The notes below the pieces were generated by a model that worked only from the letters and a program-made list of their open reading frames with translations, had not been told where the DNA came from and searched no databases. 50,681 nt of DNA from contig CAYHOI010000003.1 of NCBI GenBank assembly GCA_964358175.1, positions 1-50,681 of the forward strand, read 5' to 3'. This stretch comes from CAYHOI01 sp964358175. GTDB lineage: Bacteria; Margulisbacteria; Riflemargulisbacteria; GWF2-35-9. The position numbers were made by a program, and so were the translations under genes. Shown here piece after piece: positions 26,257 to 35,066 of the stretch (the stretch's first letter is position 1; the number at the start of each line of letters is the position of its first letter).

Positions 26257-28136
26257 GCAAAGTGTCGAAGTGCGACCAAAAGGATCGCAATATCAGAGGG
26301 TGTTACCCCATCTATTCGTGAGGCTTGCCCAATGGATTTCGGTCGTATTTTTTGCAGCTTTTCAAGACTTTCACTTTTGAGGTTGTTGACCAAGGAATAG
26401 TCAAAGTAATCAGGAATTGTAAGATCAGAGAGTTTTTTTTGTTTTTGCAACGTATCATGCATCCGAATAATGAACTCCTCATATTTGACATGAATTTCAA
26501 CTTCTTGCCTTACCTCATCGCTAAGAGATGAATTGAGCTTGGGATAAAGAGGATATAGGTCATTGAAGTGAATATTGGTTCGACGAAGCAGAGCGTAAAG
26601 GGTTTCTTTTTGAAGAAATGTTTCGCCCAAAGCATTCAACAGTTTCTTATAGGCCGGAGTTGGCGTAATGCTGACAGAGGATAGAAGTTGAAGCGTTTCC
26701 TCAATGGCAGATTTTTTAGCAAGAAATCGTTCATAACGCTGTGGACTAATAAGTCCAATAGCATGCCCAAGGGGTGTTAGTCGAAGGTCAGCATTGTCTT
26801 GACGAAGAAGTAGTCGAAACTCAGAGCGGGATGTAAATAATCGATAAGGCTCAGAGATATCTTTGTTGATAAGATCGTCTATGAGCGTCCCCACATATGA
26901 ATTCGTGCGGTCAAAAATTATTTCAGAACGCCCCAGGTGGCTGAGTGCCGCATTGATGCCCGCAACAAGTCCTTGAGCCGCAGCTTCTTCGTATCCGGAG
27001 GTTCCGTTCACCTGTCCTGCACAATAGAGGCCTTTTAGTAGTTTTGTTTCTAAGGTGTAATTTAATTGATGAGGACGAATGATATCGTACTCAATTGCAT
27101 AGGCTGGACGCATTACTTCAACATGTTCTAGTCCAGAAATGGTTCTCAAGAAGGCTTGTTGTACATCCTGTGGCAAGCTTGTTGAAAGACCCTGCGTGTA
27201 AATCTCCGCCGTGTGTTCGCCTTCGGGCTCTAAGAAGGAGGAGTGACGATCCCGGTCGCTAAATCGGATCACCTTATCCTCAATACTGGGGCAATAGCGC
27301 GGGCCGATTCCTTTGATTTTTCCTTGGGAGAGAGGAGATTGGTAAAGATTTTCTTTAATTAAATCATGAGTTTGAGGATTTGTGTGCACCAAATGACAAG
27401 GGATGTTTTTTTCGGTGATAGCGGACCCCGTAAAGGAAAACCGTTTTTTGTGGTCATTTCCATATTCAGCACAAGTTTGAGAAAAGTCTATTGTTTTTCG
27501 GTCTACACGAGCAGGGGTTCCCGTCTTGAGACGAAGCATTTCGAACCCAAGTTTGTGGAGGTGTGTGGAAAGGTGAATGGAGGGGAACTCTCCTGCGCGG
27601 CCAGCAGGGAAATTCTTCATGCCAATATGAATGAGACCATTCAAAAAGGTGCCAGTCGCCAAGACAACCTTGTTTGTCAAATAAACCATATCCATTTCGG
27701 TGATCACTCCACAAAGATCATGCTCTTCCAAAAGAAATTCACGAACCATTCCCTCCTTGAGATCAAGAAAAGGTTGATTCTCAATCGTTTTTTTCATTTC
27801 GAGATGATATGCTAATTTATCACATTGAGCACGAAGGCTTTGAACTGCCGGGCCCTTCGAGGTATTGAGGGTTTTGATTTGCAAGTAGGTTTTGTCAGCA
27901 TTGATGCCCATTTCACCACCGAGAGCATCAATCTCATGAACCAGCTGGCTTTTTGCAGGGCCACCAATGGCTGGATTGCAGGGCATCCAAGCGACACGGT
28001 CTAGGCTGATGGTGAGAAGCAGAGTGGATACACCAAGGCGGGCACTCGCTAAGGCAGCTTCACAACCAGCATGTCCGGCACCTATAACGATGACGCCATA
28101 TTGCTTTTTGTTCCAAATAAGAGGATCGGATGACAT
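26253..28136 (-). CDS. mnmG: tRNA uridine-5-carboxymethylaminomethyl modification enzyme MnmG
   Basis: MnmG (GidA) works with MnmE to modify U34 of several tRNAs using FAD, NADH and methylene-THF. The FAD motif is IGAGHAGCEAALA (18-30); PCNPAIGGPAKSQLVHEIDALGG and LKTGTPARVDRKTIDFS are strictly conserved segments, as is GQVNGTSGYEEAAAQGL. The 627-residue length is typical. The gene starts 8 nt after a CATAAT box with no ribosome site, so its mRNA may be nearly leaderless. mnmE is not in the window. Confidence 0.97.
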   Translation of the reverse strand: MSSDPLIWNKKQYGVIVIGAGHAGCEAALASARLGVSTLLLTISLDRVAWMPCNPAIGGPAKSQLVHEIDALGGEMGINADKTYLQIKTLNTSKGPAVQSLRAQCDKLAYHLEMKKTIENQPFLDLKEGMVREFLLEEHDLCGVITEMDMVYLTNKVVLATGTFLNGLIHIGMKNFPAGRAGEFPSIHLSTHLHKLGFEMLRLKTGTPARVDRKTIDFSQTCAEYGNDHKKRFSFTGSAITEKNIPCHLVHTNPQTHDLIKENLYQSPLSQGKIKGIGPRYCPSIEDKVIRFSDRDRHSSFLEPEGEHTAEIYTQGLSTSLPQDVQQAFLRTISGLEHVEVMRPAYAIEYDIIRPHQLNYTLETKLLKGLYCAGQVNGTSGYEEAAAQGLVAGINAALSHLGRSEIIFDRTNSYVGTLIDDLINKDISEPYRLFTSRSEFRLLLRQDNADLRLTPLGHAIGLISPQRYERFLAKKSAIEETLQLLSSVSITPTPAYKKLLNALGETFLQKETLYALLRRTNIHFNDLYPLYPKLNSSLSDEVRQEVEIHVKYEEFIIRMHDTLQKQKKLSDLTIPDYFDYSLVNNLKSESLEKLQKIRPKSIGQASRIDGVTPSDIAILLVALRHFA

Positions 28137-28144
28137 GCAAAAGT

Positions 28145-28174
28145 ATTATGTGTTGCAATCTTGGCTTTTGTAAA
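28145..28174 (-). promoter_or_regulatory. mnmG promoter, almost leaderless
   Basis: Reading leftward, TTTACA (28174-28169) and CATAAT (28150-28145) are 18 bp apart; the ATG at 28136 comes 8 nt after the -10. It is divergent from the next promoter. Confidence 0.6.
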
Positions 28175-28189
28175 CGCACAAAGTTTCTC

Positions 28190-28219
28190 ATGACAGCCCT
28201 GCTAATACTGGGTTATGAT
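28190..28219 (+). promoter_or_regulatory. leaderless promoter of the U32-lepA-hemW operon
   Basis: ATGACA (28190-28195) and TATGAT (28214-28219) are 18 bp apart; the ATG at 28227 follows after 7 nt (TCTATTC), with no ribosome site. An ATG at 28215 falls inside the -10 itself and cannot be the start if this promoter is right. Confidence 0.65.
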
Positions 28220-28226
28220 TCTATTC

Positions 28227-29453
28227 ATGAAAAAACCCGAGCTACTTGCACCTGCTGGAACATATGAAAATGCGACAACAGCCTTTTTATATGGAGCAGA
28301 TGCGATCTACCAAGGATGGGAGGGTTTTTCTTTGAGAACTGGCAAGAAGGCAGAGGCAAACTTTGAGTGTATTAAAAAGTCATTGAAGCTTGCAAGAGAA
28401 AAGCATAAAAAATACTACCTTGCATTAAACATCTTTGCTCGAAATGACGACATCGATCGCGTGAAAATGGAGCTTAGCTTTCTTGATACAATAAACGCAG
28501 ATGCCTTTATAATTTCAGATCCAGGCATTATGACCATCATAAAAGATCGAAGACCGGATGTTCCAATTCACCTTTCAACTCAGGCTAACACACTAAATTA
28601 TGAAAGTGTTAGGTTTTGGAAGAAATTGGGAATTTCAAGGATAATATTAGCACGAGAATTGCATCATGATGAAATAAATCGTATTCGCGTAGAAAACCCA
28701 GAGGTAGAACTTGAAGTGTTTATCCATGGTGCCATGTGTATGGCTTATGCGGGACGATGTAACATGAGCCAGCACTACGCTGGACGTGAAGCCAATGCAG
28801 GGGATTGTGCACACGTTTGCCGGTGGAAATTTGATTTGATAAAAGACGGGCAGTCCCATGAAATGGAATTAGAAGATGCTGAAGGGGGAACTTATATTTT
28901 GAATTCTACGGATCTTTGTATGGCCCCCTACATCAAGGATTTGATGGCATTGGGTATAGAATCCTTTAAGGTGGAAGGACGTAATAAAACATCATATTAT
29001 GTAGCTAACGTTATTCGAGTTTATCGTCACCTCATTGATGAGGCTTACCGATTAGGCGAAGGGTATCAGCTTGATCAAGAAACGGTAGCAGAATTAAACA
29101 AGGTGTCGCATAGGAGGTACTCAGCAGGGTTTTTCAAAGAGGGCGAGACTCTTTTTAACGTGAAGGACTCCAAATATTTGCGGGAATATAAGATGGTTGC
29201 TGTAGTAAAGTCCTGTGATGCAGGAGTTCTCGTGTTGCAGGTGAGGGACAAAATAGAAACAGGTGAGGCTATTGAAATAATTTATCCAGAAATTAAAAGG
29301 GATGTTAAAATAATCATACCCCAAATGACAAACGAGAAAACGATGGAAAAAATTGTTTCAGCCCACAATGGATATGAGGTAAGCATTCCTTGGTTGGACG
29401 GAACACCAATACCCGCTGGCCTTATGGTTCGCATGGCAATATCGGAGAAGTAG
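28227..29453 (+). CDS. U32 family peptidase / tRNA hydroxylation protein
   Basis: MKKPELLAPAGTYENATTAFLYGADAIY is the standard U32 opening. The Cys cluster GAMCMAYAGRCNMSQHYAGR with GDCAHVCRW binds an iron-sulfur cluster in relatives, and ESFKVEGRNKTSYYVANVIRVYR is the U32 signature. The 408 residues and C-terminal barrel fit the TrhP/YegQ-YrrO group, which acts in 5-hydroxyuridine formation at tRNA position 34 from prephenate, rather than a true collagenase. Subfamily choice is inference. lepA follows after 1 nt. Confidence 0.88.
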   Translation: MKKPELLAPAGTYENATTAFLYGADAIYQGWEGFSLRTGKKAEANFECIKKSLKLAREKHKKYYLALNIFARNDDIDRVKMELSFLDTINADAFIISDPGIMTIIKDRRPDVPIHLSTQANTLNYESVRFWKKLGISRIILARELHHDEINRIRVENPEVELEVFIHGAMCMAYAGRCNMSQHYAGREANAGDCAHVCRWKFDLIKDGQSHEMELEDAEGGTYILNSTDLCMAPYIKDLMALGIESFKVEGRNKTSYYVANVIRVYRHLIDEAYRLGEGYQLDQETVAELNKVSHRRYSAGFFKEGETLFNVKDSKYLREYKMVAVVKSCDAGVLVLQVRDKIETGEAIEIIYPEIKRDVKIIIPQMTNEKTMEKIVSAHNGYEVSIPWLDGTPIPAGLMVRMAISEK

Positions 29454-29454
29454 T

Positions 29455-31251
29455 ATGCAACAATTAACGCGAAACTTTTCAATTATTGCGCATATAGATC
29501 ATGGAAAATCCACGTTAGCAGATCGGCTGTTAGAGCGAACTCAAACAATTTCAACGCGAGAGATGAAGGCTCAGGTGTTGGATACACTTGATTTGGAGCA
29601 AGAGAGAGGAATTACCATTAAGCTTCAACCGGCGAGAATGCAACACACGGCTGCTGATGGTAAAACCTATGTTTTAAATCTTATTGATACACCAGGCCAC
29701 GTGGATTTCACCTACGAGGTGTCTCGAAGTTTAGCCGCTTGCGAAGGAGCACTTTTAGTGGTCGATGCGTCTCAGGGTATTGAGGCACAGACGATGGCTA
29801 ATATATTTCTGGCACTAGAAAATAACCTAGTCATTATTCCCATCATTAATAAGATTGATCTTCCCTCTGCAAATGTTGAAAAAACACGAGCAGAAATTAC
29901 AAGTATTTTGGGGGAAACAAAAATGTTAGAGGTGAGTGCAAAAACTGGCCTTGGGATTGATGAGGTGTTAAGGGCGATTGTAGAAGAAGTTCCTTCTCCA
30001 GTTGGAAACGAGCAAGCACCCCTGAAGGCTCTCATTTTTGATTCAAACTTTGACTCTTATCGAGGTGTTGTTGTGATGGTGAGAGTGATAGATGGTAGTA
30101 TTTCTGCGGGACAAAGGATTAGATTCATGCATACAAAAGCAGAGTATGAGGTCACGGAGGTCGGCTATTTTACTCCCAAAAAAATTCGTACAGAAAAAAT
30201 AGGGACAGGTGAAGTGGGGTACTTGGTCGGTAATATTAGAACCATTGCGGATATAAGAATCGGCGATACCGTTACCGAGGCAAGTAGACAGACAGGAGAG
30301 GCATTACAGGGATACAAGGAGCCGAAGTCCATGGTTTTTTCGGGGCTATATCCTGTTGAAAGTGAAGAGTATCCCCTTTTACGGGAAGCCCTTGAGAAGC
30401 TACAACTTAACGATTCGTCACTGAAGTTTGAACCTGAAACTTCGAAGGCTTTGGGCTTTGGCTTTCGATGTGGGTTTTTAGGACTTTTACATCTTGAGAT
30501 TGTGAAGGAGAGGTTGCAGCGGGAATATAATGTGTCTTTGATTGCTTCAATGCCTGGAGTCGTCTACAAAATAAACTACAATAATGGCGAAACCGCTATG
30601 ATTGATAATCCTGCCTATTATCCTGACAGATCAGAGGTTGTTTCTGTCGAGGAACCCATGGTTAAAGCAACGATTATTTTACCTAACGAATTTGTTGGTG
30701 CAATTATGGATTTATGTAATAAGCGAAGAGGCCGAATGATCAATATGGAGTATTTAGCTCAGACTCGAGTTATGTTGCATTTCGTTCTCCCATTAAGCGA
30801 GATATTAGTGGATTTCTTTAATCAGCTTAAGGCATCAAGTAAGGGTTACGCCTCATTAGACTATGAGGTGGATAGCTATGAACCCTCCGATCTGGTGAAA
30901 GTCGACGTATTGCTAAACCATGAGCCAATAGATGCCTTTTCTTTTATTACCCATAAGGACAATGCTTACTACAAGGGGAAAGAAATGGTGAGCAAGTTAA
31001 GGGAACATATTCCTCGTCAGATGTTCGAAATCCCAATACAAGCTTCTATTGGAAGCAAAGTCATTGCTCGAGAGACCGTTAAAGCACTCAGAAAAAATGT
31101 TTTAGCAAAGTGCTATGGGGGAGATATTTCACGAAAAAGGAAATTGCTTGAGAAACAAAAAGAGGGTAAGAAACGAATGAAGAATCTTGGACGAGTAGAA
31201 ATACCCGAAGAAGCATTTTTAGCTATTTTAACCATTGAAAGTAGTTCGTGA
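29455..31251 (+). CDS. lepA: elongation factor 4 (LepA)
   Basis: LepA is a translational GTPase related to EF-G. G1 is AHIDHGKST (12-20), G3 DTPGHVDF, G4 NKID. Domains II-V follow, and the LepA-specific C-terminal domain ends RKRKLLEKQKEGKKRMKNLG and EIPEEAFLAIL. The 598-residue length is exactly usual. It overlaps hemW by 4 nt (GTGA). Confidence 0.98.
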   Translation: MQQLTRNFSIIAHIDHGKSTLADRLLERTQTISTREMKAQVLDTLDLEQERGITIKLQPARMQHTAADGKTYVLNLIDTPGHVDFTYEVSRSLAACEGALLVVDASQGIEAQTMANIFLALENNLVIIPIINKIDLPSANVEKTRAEITSILGETKMLEVSAKTGLGIDEVLRAIVEEVPSPVGNEQAPLKALIFDSNFDSYRGVVVMVRVIDGSISAGQRIRFMHTKAEYEVTEVGYFTPKKIRTEKIGTGEVGYLVGNIRTIADIRIGDTVTEASRQTGEALQGYKEPKSMVFSGLYPVESEEYPLLREALEKLQLNDSSLKFEPETSKALGFGFRCGFLGLLHLEIVKERLQREYNVSLIASMPGVVYKINYNNGETAMIDNPAYYPDRSEVVSVEEPMVKATIILPNEFVGAIMDLCNKRRGRMINMEYLAQTRVMLHFVLPLSEILVDFFNQLKASSKGYASLDYEVDSYEPSDLVKVDVLLNHEPIDAFSFITHKDNAYYKGKEMVSKLREHIPRQMFEIPIQASIGSKVIARETVKALRKNVLAKCYGGDISRKRKLLEKQKEGKKRMKNLGRVEIPEEAFLAILTIESSS

Positions 31252-32339
31252 ACGGTGGTTTTTATGTCCACATCCCTTTTTGTGAGAAGAGTTGTGGCTA
31301 TTGTAATTTTTTCTCATTTAGAGCTTCTGAGGAGTACGAAGAACGTTACGTATTAGCACTTAAAACTGAGATACGGGCTCGTCGTACGAGGGAGCTAACA
31401 TTCGATACAATTTATTTTGGAGGAGGCAATCCAGCGAAATTATCTGAGAGTGCGATTGCCTCGATTCTTGAGACAATAAGGGCTACATATTCGCTGACAA
31501 AAGATCCAGAGATAACCCTGGAAGCAAACCCAGAAAACCTATCTGAGGAAAAATTGTTGGGACTCAGAGCGTTGGGCGTTACGAGGCTAAGCATCGGTAT
31601 TCAGTCTTTTGATATGAAGAATTTGGAAATGTTAAAGAGGGTTCGCGAATGTGATATGTCTTCTCGGGTTGATTTAGCACTTAGAATCTTTAAAAATGTT
31701 AATCTAGATCTCATGTACGCTATTCCAGGTCAAGACCCTGCTGACATCAGGTATAATATAGACAATATCCCCGAGGGGATAAAACATATCTCCTGGTATG
31801 CTTTAAGTTTAGAAAAAGGAACGATGCTCTATAAGAAAAGGCTAGAACTGCCATGGCCAGACGAGAGTACAGAGCTTGCGATGAAAGAGCTAATCGTAAA
31901 GGAGCTTGAAAGAAAGGGTTATCGGCATTACGAGATATCTAATTATTGCCTGCCTGGCTATGAATCAAAGCATAACCTGCATTACTGGAAATATGACGCT
32001 TATTATGGTCTGGGAGCTGGTGCAGCTTCAACGTATCAAGGGGTTAGAGTTGAAAATACGTCCAATATGAAAAAATATTTTTCTGGAAATTGGCACGAAA
32101 ATATAGAAAAACTGACTGATACGCAGGTTAAAAATGAATGGATTATGATGAGACTTAGGCTAAAAGAGGGGGTTGTTTTCGAAGAGTACAGAGGTCGGTT
32201 TAACGGAGACTTTAAAGAAGAATATTCTCCTCAAATGCTACGTCACAACAAGTTTTTAAAAATTGAGAAGCATTCAGTAGCCCTCTCGGAGAGAGGGTTT
32301 GACCTATATAATGAGATTGTGTCTGATTTTTTTAGCTAA
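31248..32339 (+). CDS. hemW: radical SAM heme chaperone HemW
   Basis: The 363-residue protein has the cluster motif CEKSCGYC (Cys12, 16, 19), followed by Asn-Phe-Phe, plus LSIGIQSF and the HemW C-terminal domain beginning at HNLHYW. HemW transfers heme to respiratory enzymes and, unlike true HemN, does not decarboxylate coproporphyrinogen. The usual GGGTP motif reads GGGNP here. Start is GTG at 31248 inside the lepA stop. lepA-hemW adjacency is common in Firmicutes. Confidence 0.93.
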   Translation: MNGGFYVHIPFCEKSCGYCNFFSFRASEEYEERYVLALKTEIRARRTRELTFDTIYFGGGNPAKLSESAIASILETIRATYSLTKDPEITLEANPENLSEEKLLGLRALGVTRLSIGIQSFDMKNLEMLKRVRECDMSSRVDLALRIFKNVNLDLMYAIPGQDPADIRYNIDNIPEGIKHISWYALSLEKGTMLYKKRLELPWPDESTELAMKELIVKELERKGYRHYEISNYCLPGYESKHNLHYWKYDAYYGLGAGAASTYQGVRVENTSNMKKYFSGNWHENIEKLTDTQVKNEWIMMRLRLKEGVVFEEYRGRFNGDFKEEYSPQMLRHNKFLKIEKHSVALSERGFDLYNEIVSDFFS

Positions 32340-32402
32340 GGAGTTGGAACGAAATAACCTTTACAGATCACGCAGTATTTTTGATTTGGCTTCAAGGCTT
32401 GG

Positions 32403-32435
32403 AATCTTTCGCATAGTTTGGCTATGTGAAAGATT
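32403..32435. terminator. hairpin between hemW and the pilin gene
   Basis: AATCTTTCGCATAG (32403-32416) pairs with CTATGTGAAAGATT (32422-32435) around TTTGG, 14 bp with one G-T. It serves the convergent 3' ends of hemW and the pilin gene. No T run follows on either strand. Confidence 0.5.
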
Positions 32436-32496
32436 TCACAACGCAGAAGACGGACAAAAAGACAAGTCAGATGTAATGGTAGTTTCATGACAACGA

Positions 32497-32895
32497 CTAA
32501 AGTCTTCCAAGTGTGATCTGAACGGTTTGTCCATCGCCCCCATAAAGAGTCAAAGCGTAATCGTCACCAGATGTTGATGAGTAAAGGATTTTGCCTTTGG
32601 TTTGGCTACTTGAATAGGCAGCCTTATAATAGGGATTGGTTGGGCTTGAGGTGAGGTATTCGCCAGTTTTTAGTAGCGAAAAGAGATCGCTTATATTCAT
32701 GTTCCCAACAGGATAAGCATTGTTATCCAAATAGTAGCTTTCCACAGCAGACTGAAACGTTCGAATATTTACCTCGGAAGCCAATTGATAGCTTTTATTT
32801 TGGTATTTAAGGACATTCGGAATGACGAAAGAAGCCAGAAGTACCATGAGAGACAGAGCCACAAGCATTTCAATTAACGAAAATCCTTTATGCAT
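32497..32895 (-). CDS. type IV pilin-like / type II secretion pseudopilin
   Basis: The 132-residue protein starts MHKGFSLIEMLVALSLMVLL, a class III signal peptide: cleavage after Gly4, mature Phe1, conserved Glu5, then one membrane helix to about residue 27. The C-terminal half shows YYLDNNAYPVG, SPTNPYYKAA and SGDDYALTLYGGDG, which resemble GspG-type pseudopilins. ATG 32895 has AAGGAGGAC upstream; a longer upstream frame would place the signal internally and is wrong. No assembly genes are in the window, so it is an orphan locus. Confidence 0.88.
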   Translation of the reverse strand: MHKGFSLIEMLVALSLMVLLASFVIPNVLKYQNKSYQLASEVNIRTFQSAVESYYLDNNAYPVGNMNISDLFSLLKTGEYLTSSPTNPYYKAAYSSSQTKGKILYSSTSGDDYALTLYGGDGQTVQITLGRL

Positions 32896-32926
32896 AGCAA
32901 GTCCTCCTTTGCGAGATAACGTAAGC

Positions 32927-32955
32927 AGTATACATCGCACAAAGGAGGACGTCAA
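32927..32955 (-). promoter_or_regulatory. pilin promoter with flanking inverted repeat
   Basis: Leftward TTGACG (32955-32950) and TATACT (32932-32927) are 17 bp apart. GTCCTCCTTTG (32901-32911) and CAAAGGAGGAC (32940-32950) form an 11-bp inverted repeat around the -10 and start site. One arm is the ribosome site; the other is in the spacer. Confidence 0.8.
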
Positions 32956-32966
32956 CAACTATTTGT

Positions 32967-32994
32967 TTGCTTTTTAGGTGAAGATTGTTACAAT
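32967..32994 (+). promoter_or_regulatory. possible leaderless promoter of a 33-residue frame
   Basis: TTGCTT (32967-32972) and TACAAT (32989-32994) are 16 bp apart and the ATG at 33001 follows after 6 nt. It is divergent from the pilin promoter. Confidence 0.35.
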
Positions 32995-33000
32995 AAAGGT

Positions 33001-33102
33001 ATGGAGAATAGCAGATTTTCTATTTTAATCGCCTCGACCATGACATTAACACTAATCTATTCGCTAAAGAGCCTTATCCAGTTTTTTTGTGCTATTCGTT
33101 AG
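33001..33102 (+). CDS. possible 33-residue membrane peptide
   Basis: A 33-codon frame begins MENSRFSILIASTMTLTLIY and ends in FFCAIR. Residues 7-20 are hydrophobic enough for a short membrane helix. The predicted leaderless promoter is the main support. Its last 39 nt are antisense to the 3' end of the hypothetical gene at 33064. It could be a chance frame; no family is recognised. Confidence 0.3.
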   Translation: MENSRFSILIASTMTLTLIYSLKSLIQFFCAIR

Positions 33103-33870
33103 CTTTCTGTGCTGAACACCATCCTTGTTTAGATAATAATAATCGCGCTGGTATTGAAGAAAATCTACCTCCCTTTTTAACTCCTCGAGAATACGTTTGC
33201 AGACTTTAATTTTTATGAACAAAACGTGATTCTCGCTGTAATAATCACCTTTGCCAATATTCGTCATCTGCGTAATAAGTTGGGTGCGAATTTCATCCAT
33301 AATTTGTAGTTCTTTTTTAAGTTTCTTGGATGAGCCACCAATAATACAAATAAGTTCTGCGTTGTACTCGTTCTCCTCAAAAAGAAGCTCATTTTCGTCT
33401 TTTGTTGACTTTAGAGCTTTCTTTTGAAGTTTTTGAAGCTCTGGAATCGTCACCCCCAAGAGAGAAAGAAGTTGAGCTAGAAATGAAGACTTAAATTGGG
33501 CAAATCTTGAGACAATATAGTTGTGTGATTTAGACTGAATAAAGGACTTAATATATTTGTCTATAAGGTTATCTTTTTGTTCAGAAAGGTTGATTTTATA
33601 TCCGAGTTTATGAGATACGATCCTTGAGGAAACGGAGGAATCTTTTTGACGAATACCGCTGACCATTACATGATCTGTCGAATCAAAAATGGGATTTATT
33701 TTTGTTGAATCATTTGTTTTTACGGTGTCCCACTTCAATCGAAGAGAAGACATTTTCTTTTGGGGATCTTGTTCCATGCGATCTCGCTCGACAGCTTCTT
33801 TGTAGCCATCAAATTGATTGGCCTTCATTTTCTGACGAATGTCATGAGCGTTTAGTTTCGTAGACTCCAT
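33064..33870 (-). CDS. hypothetical protein, helical, 268 residues
   Basis: No family recognised. The N-terminal 100 residues are polar and probably disordered (many Lys, Asp, Ser). Residues about 105-150 (LIDKYIKSFIQSKSHNYIVS and LAQLLSLLGVTIPELQKLQK) form amphipathic helices; about 195-245 is a charged helical hairpin of coiled-coil type. There is no signal peptide or membrane segment. It starts 6 nt after the preceding hypothetical gene with no ribosome site, so the two are coupled and likely act together. Confidence 0.7.
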   Translation of the reverse strand: MESTKLNAHDIRQKMKANQFDGYKEAVERDRMEQDPQKKMSSLRLKWDTVKTNDSTKINPIFDSTDHVMVSGIRQKDSSVSSRIVSHKLGYKINLSEQKDNLIDKYIKSFIQSKSHNYIVSRFAQFKSSFLAQLLSLLGVTIPELQKLQKKALKSTKDENELLFEENEYNAELICIIGGSSKKLKKELQIMDEIRTQLITQMTNIGKGDYYSENHVLFIKIKVCKRILEELKREVDFLQYQRDYYYLNKDGVQHRKLTNSTKKLDKAL

Positions 33871-33876
33871 AGAAAC

Positions 33877-34209
33877 TTAGGCAGAAATAAGTTGAGAAAC
33901 CTGCTTCTCCATTTCCTTTATGAAATCAAATGTGGTCATTATTGTACGGTTTAAGTCCTTGAGTTCATTGAGTTTTGCACTGATAAGTAAAATAGAGCCG
34001 GGAGTATTTTTATCTTCAATTGTTTCACCGTCTATAATCATGGAGGTCTGATTGGGGTCGGCCATTTCTTTCGTAATTTTTTCAATTTTATCTTGGAGTT
34101 CCTGCATGAATGTCTTTCTGTCACCCAAGAAATATTTTTCATTGCGGTCAGCTATAAGCAAGGATTGTTGATTGTCGTTTACGGAAAATACATTATTAAG
34201 AGTTGTCAA
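33877..34209 (-). CDS. hypothetical helical protein, about 110 residues
   Basis: No family recognised. The mature part is acidic and helical (FMQELQDKIEKITKEMADP, then SAKLNELKDLNRTIMTTFDF), the build of small chaperones or filament subunits of secretion systems, but that is only a resemblance. A TTG at 34209 is chosen because a G-rich AGGGGGG lies 6 nt before it; a GTG at 34227 has no ribosome site. It precedes the 268-residue unknown in a two-gene unit. Confidence 0.65.
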   Translation of the reverse strand: MTTLNNVFSVNDNQQSLLIADRNEKYFLGDRKTFMQELQDKIEKITKEMADPNQTSMIIDGETIEDKNTPGSILLISAKLNELKDLNRTIMTTFDFIKEMEKQVSQLISA

Positions 34210-34278
34210 AATAATCCCCCCTGTCACTGATTAATATCGACAAAATCGGAGGATTTTATGTATGGTATTATTTGAATA

Positions 34279-34383
34279 TATACTCAGACTTAAGTGGTTT
34301 ACGGAACCAGTTTAGTCTGAGTTATGCTGAGCAATTGGTTTTCAGGTTTTGAAAAAACCGAAAACCAATTCGGTCGAAGTATA
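34279..34383 (-). repeat. palindromic MITE-like repeat, copy 2
   Basis: On the minus strand it runs from TATACTTCGACCGAATTGG to AAGTCTGAGTATA, 105 bp, the shortest copy. It lacks the middle ACTTCGACAAGCTCAG module of copies 1 and 3. The left hairpin pairs AATTGGTTTTCGGTTTT with its complement except for one bulge; the right stem is CTCAGACT/AGTCTGAG. It abuts the cmk stop codon with no spacer. Confidence 0.8.
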
Positions 34384-35058
34384 TTAAGAAGGAGGCAAGC
34401 TGACAATCTCGTACAGATGAGTCACGACACTGTCGATGTTTAGATTTGAAGTATCGATGTATATTGCGTCGGTGGCCTTTACCAGGGGAGAACACACGCG
34501 CTCCGAGTCTAGTTTGTCTCTATTGGTGATTTCCTTCTCAATGACTTGTAGATTAAATGATTGGGATGGGTAGAGCTTAAGAAGTTCATAATATCGGCGT
34601 GAGGCACGAACTGATACGGATGCGTCCAAGTAAAACTTGTAGGTTGCGGATGGGAAAACGATGGTTCCAATATCGCGTCCATCCATGACGATAGCCTGAG
34701 TAGAAGCTATTTGACGTTGCTTATTGACAAGAATCTCGCGAACACCCTTTATTTTTGAGTAAATAGAGACTAAGTTATCGACGCTTGGAAGGGTAAGGAC
34801 ACTGGAAAGATCAAGACCATCAATCCACATTTTCATGGAGCGAATTTCAAAGGAGGTTTGCTTTGTTAACGCAATTATTTTTTCCAAGTCCTTTGGCCAG
34901 AAAAGGTTTTGCTCTATACATTTATAAGTAATAGCTCGATACATAAATCCTGAATTTACGTAGAGAATGCCTAGTTTCTCAGCAAGCAATCGAGCAACGG
35001 TGCTTTTTCCAGAAGCCGCAGGACCATCAATAGCAATAATGAGTGGGAATTTTGTCAA
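34384..35058 (-). CDS. cmk: cytidylate kinase
   Basis: Cmk phosphorylates CMP and dCMP. The P-loop is GPAASGKST (12-20), and MDGRDIGTIVFP and the lid RRYYELLK are typical, as are SGFMYRAITY and NRDKLDSERVCSPL. The start is TTG at 35058, with GAAGG 6 nt upstream; no ATG is suitable. The 224-residue length is normal. The repeat element directly after the stop may form the transcript end. Confidence 0.95.
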   Translation of the reverse strand: MTKFPLIIAIDGPAASGKSTVARLLAEKLGILYVNSGFMYRAITYKCIEQNLFWPKDLEKIIALTKQTSFEIRSMKMWIDGLDLSSVLTLPSVDNLVSIYSKIKGVREILVNKQRQIASTQAIVMDGRDIGTIVFPSATYKFYLDASVSVRASRRYYELLKLYPSQSFNLQVIEKEITNRDKLDSERVCSPLVKATDAIYIDTSNLNIDSVVTHLYEIVSLPPS

Positions 35059-35066
35059 AATCGACC

